From Rossellomorea aquimaris (GTDB taxonomy: Bacteria; Bacillota; Bacilli; Bacillales; Bacillaceae_B): a DNA stretch of 64,000 nucleotides. The position numbers and the translations under genes are program-made. Shown here one piece after another: positions 1-6,932 of this stretch. The DNA lies in contig NZ_MINN01000161.1 in NCBI RefSeq assembly GCF_001877785.1, positions 62,001 through 126,000 of the forward strand, given 5' to 3'. Each line of letters opens with the position of its first letter. Position 1 is the stretch's first letter. The notes beneath the pieces are model-generated. The model was not told where the DNA came from, did no database searches, and saw only the letters and a list, made by a program, of their open reading frames with translations.

Positions 1-800
1 AGAAGCATGGAGATCGTGACAGGTCCAACCCCGCCCGGTACCGGCGTGATGGCTCCTGCTTTCTCGTAACAGGAATCATAATCCACGTCTCCGATGTTTC
101 CTTTATTGTAGCCGGCATCGAGGATCACCGCGCCCTCCTTCACCCATTCACCCTTGATGAAGTTCGGTTTTCCTACGGCCGCTACGACTATATCGGCCTG
201 CGATACGATCTCCGCAAGGTTTTCTGTATAGGAATGACAGGTCGTGACGGTGGCATTGCGGTTCAACAGCATCATCGACACGGGTTTGCCGAGGATCGGA
301 CTCCTGCCGATGACCACGGCATGCTTTCCTTCAACCGATACATCGTAGTAATCGATGATATTCATGATGGCGGCCGGTGTGCACGATGGATATTCGCCGA
401 ACCCGAAGGATGTCCGGCCGAAACCGAGGCTTGTGACCCCGTCTACGTCTTTTTCGATGGAAATCGCTTCGAAAGCGGCACGTTCATCTATATGTTTAGG
501 GACCGGATGCTGAAGAAGGATGCCGTGTACATCGTCATCACTGTTTAACTCGTTGATGACTCTCAACAGCTCACTTGTTGTCGTTTCTTTCGGCAGATGG
601 ATGCGGCGGGACTCCATGCCGATTTTTCTGCAGGCATTCCCTTTCATCTTCACGTAGGTTTCGGACGAGGAATCGTCACCGACAAGCACTGTGGCAAGAC
701 AAGGCACAATCCCTTTTTCCTTTAATGCAGACACTCTCAATCTCAGGCTTTCCTTCACTTCTGTCGCAACACGTTTACCGTCTAGAATCAATGGTTCCAC
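1..800 (-). CDS. folD: FolD, bifunctional methylenetetrahydrofolate dehydrogenase/cyclohydrolase (3' end outside window)
   Basis: This cytosolic enzyme interconverts 5,10-methylene-, methenyl- and 10-formyl-tetrahydrofolate in one-carbon metabolism. The visible 266 residues carry the FolD signatures: YVKMK near residues 49-53 with the catalytic lysine at 53, a DVDG motif near 118-121, the NADP-binding VIGRSPILGKP near 163-173, and PVPGGVGPVT near 253-262. The family is usually about 285 aa, so only the C-terminal tip is missing. The start is GTG at 800, 7 bases after an AGGAGGG ribosome site. Some motifs are diverged (LQHPVP where LQLPLP is usual), so a second folD elsewhere is possible. A ZTP riboswitch and intrinsic terminator lie in its leader. 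Confidence 0.93.
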   Translation of the reverse strand, partial: MEPLILDGKRVATEVKESLRLRVSALKEKGIVPCLATVLVGDDSSSETYVKMKGNACRKIGMESRRIHLPKETTTSELLRVINELNSDDDVHGILLQHPVPKHIDERAAFEAISIEKDVDGVTSLGFGRTSFGFGEYPSCTPAAIMNIIDYYDVSVEGKHAVVIGRSPILGKPVSMMLLNRNATVTTCHSYTENLAEIVSQADIVVAAVGKPNFIKGEWVKEGAVILDAGYNKGNIGDVDYDSCYEKAGAITPVPGGVGPVTISML

Positions 801-910
801 TGCAATCCCTCCTGTAATTGGTTAAAGACTGTTCTCCCGAGTTCCTTGCTTCCTGAAGGCAAAGCGCCTTTTTCTACAGTGAAGCAAGTCGTTTGTGAAA
901 AGAGCCTAAC

Positions 911-938
911 AAAAAAAGACAAGGGTGTACCCTTGCCT
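911..938 (-). terminator. Intrinsic terminator of the ZTP riboswitch expression platform
   Basis: On the minus strand GGCAAGG-GTACA-CCTTGTC forms a hairpin followed directly by TTTTTTTG. It starts two bases after the aptamer's 3' pseudoknot strand, which is the standard geometry for a transcription-terminating ZTP switch. Confidence 0.8.
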
Positions 939-940
939 TT

Positions 941-1026
941 TGCCCAGGCGATCGGCATGATGGCTGATGATAAAAAAAGTCGCAGCTCCCCTGTGGTTCG
1001 TTCCACGTTTTCGCCAGTCACTGCTA
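941..1026 (-). ncRNA. ZTP (pfl) riboswitch aptamer upstream of folD
   Basis: Read on the minus strand, the leader contains the hallmarks of the ZTP/ZMP-sensing pfl aptamer: GTGACTGGCG, a small GTGG...CCAC hairpin followed by GGGGAGC, and then, after a variable linker, the conserved 3' block CGCCTGGGCA that forms the pseudoknot. ZTP riboswitches are established regulators of folD, purH and other one-carbon genes, and an intrinsic terminator follows at once. The expected action is an ON switch, in which ZMP/ZTP binding prevents termination and folD is expressed when 10-formyl-THF is short. Confidence 0.85.
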
Positions 1027-1044
1027 ATAATTAAGTTCAAACTT

Positions 1045-1050
1045 ATTATA
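1045..1050 (-). promoter_or_regulatory. Probable -10 box of the folD leader promoter
   Basis: A perfect TATAAT lies on the minus strand about 20 bases upstream of the ZTP aptamer. The -35 region 17-18 bases further upstream (GGATAT/TGGATA) is poor, so the assignment rests on the -10 box and its position. Confidence 0.5.
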
Positions 1051-1227
1051 ACACGAATATAAAATAAATATCCAGTCTTATTGTTCGTGTTTTTTGCAGG
1101 ACTACACCAAAAGACTGAATGGAATACCGGTCTAATTTTCTATATCTTCTCTTCCCTTATAGCCGATTTGCCGCGGTAATCGTTTTCATAAAATGAAAGC
1201 AAGCAAAACAATTTGGGAGGAATGAAA

Positions 1228-1962
1228 ATGTTGAAAAACAAAGTGGTCATGATTACTGGAGCGTCAAAAGGATTGGGAAGGGAATTGGCCCTTCAATTTG
1301 CAAGGGAAGGGGCGAGGCTTGCCATATGTGCGCGGAACGGGGCATCGCTTAAGGAAGTGGAGATGGAAGTGCGTGCGCAGGGAGCAGAGGTCGCAGCAGT
1401 CGTCGCGGATGTATCGGTTGCGAAGGACGTCGACCGTTTTGTTTCAGTGGCAGAGGAGGCGTTCGGAAGGATCGATGTGCTGATCAATAATGCTTCCATC
1501 TTCGGACCGGGGCCGAGGCTGTTGGCCGATTATCCTGAAGAGGACTTCATGGAGGTGCTGCGGATCAACACATTCAATCCGTTCATCGTCACCAAACGGG
1601 TACTGACGGGGATGCTGATGAGAAATGAGGGGTCCGTCATCAATCTGACATCCGAAGCTGGGAAAACCGGATTCGCTGAGTGGGGGGCATACGGAGTCTC
1701 CAAGTTTGCGGTAGAGGGTCTCACAGGGACGTGGGCAGATGAACTTCAGGAGACGGGGGTCCGCATCAATATGGTGGATCCGGGTGAAATGAACACAAGC
1801 ATGCATGAAGAAGCGGTTCCGGACTGTGATTATCCGTTAGCCGAGCCTCATGAACATATGGATGTTTTCCTTTATCTTGCTTCAGATGATGCGAAGGATG
1901 TTTCAGGAAAAAGGTTTGAAGCCCAGGAGTTCACTTGGAATCGGGGTGGGGAAAATGAATGA
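1228..1962 (+). CDS. SDR family oxidoreductase
   Basis: This 244-residue classical short-chain dehydrogenase has a TGASKGLG nucleotide-binding turn at residues 10-17, an NNAS motif, and a catalytic YGVSK preceded by a serine in INLTSEAG. It should be a cytosolic NAD(P)-dependent oxidoreductase of unknown substrate. ATG at 1228 is chosen because it lies 6-7 bases after GGGAGGA; the in-frame ATG at 1222 abuts that site. The stop overlaps the start of the QueA-like gene by 8 bases, so the two are translationally coupled and probably work together. Confidence 0.85.
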   Translation: MLKNKVVMITGASKGLGRELALQFAREGARLAICARNGASLKEVEMEVRAQGAEVAAVVADVSVAKDVDRFVSVAEEAFGRIDVLINNASIFGPGPRLLADYPEEDFMEVLRINTFNPFIVTKRVLTGMLMRNEGSVINLTSEAGKTGFAEWGAYGVSKFAVEGLTGTWADELQETGVRINMVDPGEMNTSMHEEAVPDCDYPLAEPHEHMDVFLYLASDDAKDVSGKRFEAQEFTWNRGGENE

Positions 1963-2971
1963 GGCAGTCTTTGACATACCCCGTCAGCTGAATGCCTCTG
2001 CCCCGGTAGAGCTCAGCGGGAAAGGCAGGGACGAAGTGAAACTGATGGTGCTGAACAGGGAGACGGGCGGTGTTGAGCACTCCTACTTCAACCGGCTCCA
2101 CACCCAATTGAAAAGAGGGGATGTCCTTGTGGTAAACAACAGCAGGACCATTCCGGCATCACTGAGGGGAACGCAGGGCAGCCGGGAAGTGGAAGTGCGG
2201 CTGTCGAGGAAGGTCAGCAGCCGTGAATGGGACGCTTTGATCCTGGGCCCGGTGAATGACGCCAGGCTGCCGATTACCTTCGCTGACGGAGTGAAAGCGT
2301 TTATGTCCGGCAATGGGAGCGAAAAGCCCCTGGTTCGTCTCACCTTTAGTGTGGAAGGAGCTGGGTTCTATGATTTTCTTTATAAAAATGGACAGCCGAT
2401 CCGCTACGAATATATCGATGCACCGTGGCCGCTCGACTATTACCAGAATGTATACGGGTCCGTTCCTGGATCTGTGGAAATGGCCTCTGCAGGCAGGGCA
2501 TTTTCTTGGAAATTGATCACGAAGCTGCGTGCGGAAGGGATCGAGGTCGTGTGCCTCCAGCTTCACGCCGGGCTAAGCTATTATGGAGATGACCGCTGGC
2601 CTAATCCAGTGAATCACCCCGAGGAATATCATGTTTCCCGGGAGACGGCGGACAGTATACGCCGGGCGAAGCGGGAAGGGAACCGGGTGATCGCAGTCGG
2701 GACGACGGTGGTCAGGGCCCTTGAAGCCGTGGCGGCCGGCCATGGGGGGGATGTCGCTGCTGCGAGCGGCGTGACAAATCTTTATATTACAAAAGAAAGC
2801 CCCCTCCGCGTTGTTGACGGACTGATCACCGGGCTTCACGAACCGGAGGCAAGCCACCTCGATCTTCTGCAGGCATTCGTTCCCCGAGATTATTTAATGA
2901 GCGCCTACAGGACCGCAGTTGCAAAGGGATATCTATGGCATGAGTTCGGGGATATGAATTTGATTTTGTGA
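1955..2971 (+). CDS. QueA-like S-adenosylmethionine:tRNA ribosyltransferase-isomerase paralogue
   Basis: The 338 aa match QueA in length (about 340) and fold markers: FDIP near the N-terminus, LNRETG, GDVLVVNNSRTIPASLRG, and the C-terminal VGTTVVRALEA and DGLITGLHEPEASHLDLLQAF blocks. QueA moves the ribosyl group of SAM onto 7-aminomethyl-7-deazaguanine in tRNA to make epoxyqueuosine. Two core motifs deviate: QueA's AAPTAGLHFT is replaced by PGSVEMASAGRAFS, and LHVGLGTF by LHAGLSYY. There is no tgt or ruvB neighbour; the gene is coupled to an SDR. It may act on another substrate. The start is ATG 1955 after GGTGGGG. Confidence 0.75.
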   Translation: MNEAVFDIPRQLNASAPVELSGKGRDEVKLMVLNRETGGVEHSYFNRLHTQLKRGDVLVVNNSRTIPASLRGTQGSREVEVRLSRKVSSREWDALILGPVNDARLPITFADGVKAFMSGNGSEKPLVRLTFSVEGAGFYDFLYKNGQPIRYEYIDAPWPLDYYQNVYGSVPGSVEMASAGRAFSWKLITKLRAEGIEVVCLQLHAGLSYYGDDRWPNPVNHPEEYHVSRETADSIRRAKREGNRVIAVGTTVVRALEAVAAGHGGDVAAASGVTNLYITKESPLRVVDGLITGLHEPEASHLDLLQAFVPRDYLMSAYRTAVAKGYLWHEFGDMNLIL

Positions 2972-3029
2972 ATGTTGGTTGGGGAGCTTTAGTTCCTGGC
3001 GGCGTCACCTGATATATCGTGGAAAATCG

Positions 3030-3128
3030 ACAGGTCGAGCAGAAATCCTGAGGTTTCGCGCATAGCGGGAGAAGTTTCGAGCACAAAAAAATAGTTTTCG
3101 AGCATAAATATGTTCATTTCGAGCACAA
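3030..3128. repeat. Phased motif array R1, word TTTCGAGCAYA, exact 21-bp period
   Basis: The word TCGAGCA (variants TCGAGCAG, TCGCGCAT, TCGAGCAC, TCGAGCAT, TCGAGCAC) recurs with its C at 3036, 3057, 3078, 3099 and 3120, exactly 21 bp apart. The sequence between words is not conserved. The array fills the gap between the QueA-like gene and the VOC gene. Confidence 0.75.
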
Positions 3129-3186
3129 CACCATTTTTCTATGCCCAATCCAGCTTCAAAGCCATCGATTACGAAAAGGAAATCAG

Positions 3187-3555
3187 GTGAAAATCATGAA
3201 ACTTCATCATATCGGCATCAACGTCAGCAGCCTGGAACGTTCAAAACGGTTTTATCAAACTCATTTCGGTTTTAAAGAAGAGTTCACGGCTGTCATCGGG
3301 AGCGAGGAAATCGTATTTTTAAAGAGAGATGAGGAGTGGCTGGAGCTCATTCAAGACAGGGATAGCGCATCGTTACAATCCCGTGTCCACTTTGCATGGG
3401 AAACGGCTGATTTGGACGTGGAAATAATGCGCCTCGCGCGGAAGGGGCTGGAACCCGTCGAAGGGCCGGTCCAGCTGGATAACGGTTGGAGAGCAGTCTT
3501 TTATAAAGGACCGGATGGTGAATTGATCGAGTTGATCAACGCCGGTTCTCTCTAG
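3187..3555 (+). CDS. VOC superfamily (glyoxalase-like) protein
   Basis: The 122-residue protein has the paired beta-alpha-beta-beta-beta modules of the vicinal oxygen chelate fold. MKLHHIGINVSSLERSKRFY opens the first, and YKGPDGELIELI closes the second with the expected metal-ligand glutamate. The metal and substrate cannot be read from the sequence; relatives include glyoxalase I, dioxygenases and fosfomycin-resistance enzymes. GTG 3187 follows AAAAGGA with good spacing, but ATG 3196 is an equally plausible start. Confidence 0.8.
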   Translation: MKIMKLHHIGINVSSLERSKRFYQTHFGFKEEFTAVIGSEEIVFLKRDEEWLELIQDRDSASLQSRVHFAWETADLDVEIMRLARKGLEPVEGPVQLDNGWRAVFYKGPDGELIELINAGSL

Positions 3556-3671
3556 TTGTCCGGTCCCCAATACCTCACCAACCCGATCGGTTTTATGAAA
3601 TTTTTTTGTTTTCCCATCTGTGTTACAGTTATCCGGGTGTACTGAAATCAACAGATTGGGAAGGGATTTTC

Positions 3672-4316
3672 ATGAAAAGAGAATTCGTGATTCGCTGGGC
3701 GTTTTTCTTTGTCGGCCTGCTTGTACTGGCCCTCGGGATCACGCTGACGATCAAAGGAAAAGACCTCGGAATCGGCCCTTGGGATGTGTTCCACTACGGC
3801 CTCTATAAACAGCTCGGTCTTACGATCGGGACATGGTCGATCATCGCCGGATTTGTCATCCTGTTGATCACCGGTCTTGGAACCAGGTCATTCCCGAAGA
3901 TTGGTGCGTTTCTAAATATGCTTTTAATTGGTATTTTCATAGATTTATTTAATTATTTGATTCCTGACCCGGAATCACTCCTGGCACAGGCAATCGTGTT
4001 TGCAATCGGGATCATTGTACTCGGATACGGAATCGGGCTCTATGTATCAGCAGACCTAGGAGCGGGTCCGAGGGACAGCCTCATGCTGCTCGTTGTCGAG
4101 AAGACGGGCTGGAAGGTGCAGCGGGTCCGGAACGGAATGGAGATCCTCGTCTTTTTCTTCGGATGGATGCTCGGCGGACCGGTCGGCATCGGCACTGTGG
4201 TGATTGCGCTCGGACTCGGTTCGATCGTCGGAATCTCCCTGCCGCAGAGCAAGCGGCTCCTGAACTATGTATTGGCAAGACCATTTTCAAAAAGGAACAA
4301 TCCCCTTGCGAGCTGA
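3672..4316 (+). CDS. YczE/YitT-type integral membrane protein
   Basis: This 214-residue polytopic protein has about five or six hydrophobic segments. The family signatures LGITLTIKGKDLGIGPWDVFHYGL near the N-terminus and ADLGAGPRDSLML in the second half are repeats of one another (LGxGPxD), as in B. subtilis YczE and its relatives. The biochemical role is unknown. ATG 3672 is used after GGGAAGGGA; upstream in-frame codons lack a ribosome site. Its own terminator overlaps the stop codon. Confidence 0.8.
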   Translation: MKREFVIRWAFFFVGLLVLALGITLTIKGKDLGIGPWDVFHYGLYKQLGLTIGTWSIIAGFVILLITGLGTRSFPKIGAFLNMLLIGIFIDLFNYLIPDPESLLAQAIVFAIGIIVLGYGIGLYVSADLGAGPRDSLMLLVVEKTGWKVQRVRNGMEILVFFFGWMLGGPVGIGTVVIALGLGSIVGISLPQSKRLLNYVLARPFSKRNNPLAS

Positions 4317-4330
4317 GGGGATTGTTTTTT
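4297..4330 (+). terminator. Intrinsic terminator of the yczE-like gene
   Basis: CAATCCCC-TTGCGAGCTGA-GGGGATTG is followed by TTTTTT. The stop codon lies in the loop. Confidence 0.85.
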
Positions 4331-4370
4331 ATTTAAGGCTTGGCCGCAGCTGAAGAGCGGCCATTTTGGC

Positions 4371-4468
4371 GATTTGATAATATATTTGGTTTTTTGATAA
4401 TAAAAGGTTCGGTTTTGATAATTAATCCTGATTTTTGATAATATAACTATCGTTTTTGATAATATATC
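4371..4468. repeat. Phased motif array R2, word TTTTTGATAATA, spacing 20-21-20-21 bp
   Basis: Five copies of (T)TTTGATAAT(A) have their G at 4376, 4396, 4417, 4437 and 4458. The 8-9 bp between words vary. Just upstream is a hairpin, TGGCCGC...GCGGCCA (about 4341-4363). Array R3 near 27.4 kb carries the same word and the same spacing series. Confidence 0.8.
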
Positions 4469-4648
4469 TGGAATGGACGGGATCCATGGGCGAATATGGA
4501 TGGGGAAAAGCGTTGGAGAAAGACGAATCCGCATAATAAAACCTGAAATCCACGTTTTTCATTGCTATTTTAGTTGAATTTACTACTTTTCAAAAGGGTT
4601 TTGACAAACTAAGTTTTATGTAAGCATACAGGAATCATGCTTCTGACT

Positions 4649-4667
4649 GGGACGAGGTACCTGTCCC
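4649..4667. repeat. Isolated 19-bp dyad
   Basis: GGGACgAGGTACCTGTCCC is an almost perfect palindrome with a GGTACC core. It lies about 75 bp upstream of the DinB-family gene and contains the GGTACC core also found in the palindromes of array R5. Its function is unknown. Confidence 0.45.
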
Positions 4668-4742
4668 CCCGACCCGCCACTATTAAGAAAAAGGATTTCT
4701 ACCGCCGGGAGAGAACTACTAATGTAAAGGAGTGGATGGAAA

Positions 4743-5216
4743 ATGGAGTTTAGCTATCATGTGTGGGCGACCCGAAAGCTGCTGGGTCATTTGAAGACAC
4801 TGCCGCGGGACATTTTTCAGAAGGAGATTCAAAGCGTGTTCCCGTCTGTTGAACGGACGCTCTTTCATCTGTATGAAGTGGATGAACTATGGTTTTCAAG
4901 GTTGAAGGGTGAGCCTTCTCCGGTGGATAAGAAGATGTTTGAGACACTTGAAGAATGCGAGATGGATTTTTCGGATTTACATAGCGAGATTCTTGACTGG
5001 CTGGACGGCATGGCGGATGGTACGGTTTCCGTCCGATATCGGTCTAGTAAAGGCGAAGCATACGAAAATACAAGAGAAGAGATCCTGAAGCACCTCGTCA
5101 ACCACGGTACCTATCACCGAGGGAATATATCTGCCATGCTTTGGCAGCTTGGTGAAAAAGGCGTCTCGACGGATTATATCTATTATCTCCGGGAAAAAGG
5201 GGACTTGCTTCCATGA
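4743..5216 (+). CDS. DinB/YfiT-like family protein
   Basis: The 157 aa form a four-helix DinB-type fold. LFHLYEVDELWF supplies the first histidine, and HLVNHGTYHRGNISAMLWQLG carries the C-terminal metal-binding HxxxH. Such proteins include metal-dependent thiol transferases (for example bacillithiol S-transferases) and proteins of unknown role. The ATG follows AAAGGAGTGG. Its stop overlaps the next start as ATGA, which opens a tightly packed cluster of zinc-ribbon protein, AlkD and peroxiredoxin-like genes. Confidence 0.85.
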   Translation: MEFSYHVWATRKLLGHLKTLPRDIFQKEIQSVFPSVERTLFHLYEVDELWFSRLKGEPSPVDKKMFETLEECEMDFSDLHSEILDWLDGMADGTVSVRYRSSKGEAYENTREEILKHLVNHGTYHRGNISAMLWQLGEKGVSTDYIYYLREKGDLLP

Positions 5217-5356
5217 GGGAACTGGTGGGTCACTGCGAATCGTGCGGGAAGCCGGTTTACTGCCTTGATGGTTTTTTCAACGGGGTGAAAAAAGACAGCG
5301 GGAAGGTCGTTTGTTTCGACTGTGATGAAGAGGAGGAGAAGAAGGATGGGTCGTGA
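5213..5356 (+). CDS. 47-aa zinc-ribbon-like protein
   Basis: A 47-codon frame starts at ATG 5213, overlapping the DinB stop by four bases (ATGA), and ends 11 bases inside the start of the AlkD gene. Two pairs of cysteines, HCESCGKPVYC and CFDC, make a candidate zinc ribbon; the tail is acidic (DEEEEKKDG). The double overlap and the cysteine pattern support a real gene. It may be a partner or metal-site protein for the DinB or AlkD neighbour, which is inference. Confidence 0.65.
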   Translation: MRELVGHCESCGKPVYCLDGFFNGVKKDSGKVVCFDCDEEEEKKDGS

Positions 5357-6029
5357 GTATGCGGTTCGCTTGGTTTCATTGCTGCAGGAAAATCAAAATG
5401 AGGAAAACCGGGAAGCGATGGAAAAATATATGCGCAATCAATTTGCATTTTTCGGCATTAAGACCCCGGAGCGGAATGCGCTCATGCGGGAATTTTTAAA
5501 AGAAAACGGAAATCCTCCGGTGCAAGAGCTGCCGGAAATTGTGCGGACCCTTTGGGATCAGCCGCAGCGCGAGTGCCAGTATGTTGCGATGACGCTGCTC
5601 GATAAGCAGGCAAAGCTTCTAACGAGGGAGCACCTGCCTCTTTTGGAGGAACTGATCCTGTCTAAATCATGGTGGGATACGGTCGATCATATTGCTCCTC
5701 ATCTTGCCGGCAGGATCCATGAACGTGAAAATGCTGACGAGTATCTCGAAAAGTGGATACAGGCTGATGATTTCTGGCTGAACCGGACATCGATCCTCCA
5801 CCAGTTGAGGTACAAGGACAAGACGGATGAAAGCCGTCTCTTCCGTTACATCCTCATGCACAATGAATCGAAGGAGTTTTTCATCCAGAAAGCAATCGGA
5901 TGGGCGCTGCGGGAATATTCAAAAACAAATCCGGAAGCAGTAAGAAAGTTCATCGAGAGGGAAAACCTTGCGCCGTTAAGCAAACGGGAAGGGCTAAAAG
6001 CTATCGAGCGGCTCGAAAAAGTGAAATAA
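5346..6029 (+). CDS. AlkD-like DNA alkylation repair protein (HEAT-repeat DNA glycosylase)
   Basis: The 227-residue protein has the all-helical HEAT-like repeat architecture of AlkD, which excises bulky or cationic N3- and N7-alkyl bases by trapping the DNA backbone without base flipping. The active-site signature is present: SWWDTVD at 108-114, with tryptophan and aspartate in the AlkD positions, and NRTSIL at 146-151 with the arginine. The start is ATG 5346, after a GAGGAGGAGAAGAAGG ribosome site within the preceding gene. The DinB-type neighbour suggests a damage or stress cluster. Confidence 0.85.
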   Translation: MGREYAVRLVSLLQENQNEENREAMEKYMRNQFAFFGIKTPERNALMREFLKENGNPPVQELPEIVRTLWDQPQRECQYVAMTLLDKQAKLLTREHLPLLEELILSKSWWDTVDHIAPHLAGRIHERENADEYLEKWIQADDFWLNRTSILHQLRYKDKTDESRLFRYILMHNESKEFFIQKAIGWALREYSKTNPEAVRKFIERENLAPLSKREGLKAIERLEKVK

Positions 6030-6112
6030 GAGAGTTTGGGGAGCTCAATGTTTTGAATGGATACCCCCTCATTAGGTATGATAGGAACAAGAACGATGAG
6101 GAGGTCATACTT

Positions 6113-6664
6113 ATGGACTTCATGCTCCAGAGTCCCGATTCACAGGAAGAAGTGAACATCAAAACGCTTCTTCAGGATAAGCAATCGGCAGTCATCTTTG
6201 TCCGCCACCTTGGCTGACCGATCTGCCGGAATTACCTCACGCAGTTGCGTGAGCGCGTTGAAGAATTCGATAAACGAAATATCCAGCTAGTCGTGATCGC
6301 TCCGTCAAAAGGAAGCTTTGTCTCACAATTCCTTGGTGAATTCGGTCCGTTTCCATTCACGATCTACGGCGATCCGTCCCGCGAAGGCTACAAACAGGCG
6401 GGCACCGTCACCATGCCGAAATGGAAACTGCTCGGAAAAGCCCTGTTCGGCTTCGTGACAGGAAAAGTAAAGAACTTCATGCCGGACGAACAAGGACAAA
6501 AGAAATTTGTCCAGAAATCGATGAAAACCCAGGACGTCTACATCCAGGGCGCCACCTTCCTATTTAACGAAAAAGGTAAAGCCGTCTGGAAACACATCGA
6601 CCAGTCCCCCGAAGATCATGCGAGTATTGATACGCTGCTGGATAAGATTGATACGAAACTATAA
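6113..6664 (+). CDS. Peroxiredoxin-like (AhpC/TSA-type) protein with in-frame TGA at the active cysteine; selenoprotein candidate
   Basis: From ATG 6113 (after GAGGAGG) the frame runs to TAA at 6664 with a single internal TGA at 6215-6217, codon 35. The context is VRHLG-[TGA]-PICRNYL. Relatives have RHxGCPxCR here, so the TGA replaces the first, catalytic cysteine of a CxxC pair. Downstream, 148 further codons stay in frame with a normal thioredoxin-fold C-terminus (VVIAPSKGS, YGDPSREGYK, MPKWKLLGKA). A perfect CTCACGC-AGTT-GCGTGAG hairpin (6236-6253) lies 18 bases after the TGA. Either selenocysteine is inserted or a Cys codon has recently mutated. AlkD ends 83 bp upstream with no terminator between. 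Confidence 0.7.
6236..6253 (+). promoter_or_regulatory. Candidate bacterial SECIS hairpin
   Basis: A 7-bp perfect stem, CTCACGC/GCGTGAG, has the tetraloop AGTT. The loop begins 25 bases after the in-frame TGA and has G in its second position, matching the general bacterial SECIS description (small apical loop about 16-37 bases after UGA with an early G). It lies inside the coding sequence, as bacterial SECIS elements do. Confidence 0.5.
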
Positions 6665-6692
6665 AAAAGCTGTTATACGACAGCTTTTTTAT
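6663..6692 (+). terminator. Intrinsic terminator of the peroxiredoxin-like gene
   Basis: AAAAAGCTGT-TATACG-ACAGCTTTTTT immediately follows the stop codon. Confidence 0.85.
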
Positions 6693-6932
6693 TTTTTGTC
6701 TATTAAATGAGTATAAAGGACTAGAATAGTGAATTCTCAATTGAGAATGGGAGTTTTTGTTTAATATTCTTGTCGATTAACTAGTTCTTTTGTCTCTGTT
6801 AATGTCGAAAAAACCTTTAACCGAGGTTTTCTATGAAATGTACAACATATTATTATATTTATTCTGAAAATTGTTTATGTTAAGATTATTTCGTTCTTAA
6901 TAAAATGTTTAATAGGAAGGGAGATTCATCTA

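Noticed and set aside
788-1021. A 77-codon minus-strand frame covering the folD leader
   Set aside because: It runs through the ZTP aptamer and terminator and has no ribosome site; the RNA structure explains the sequence better.
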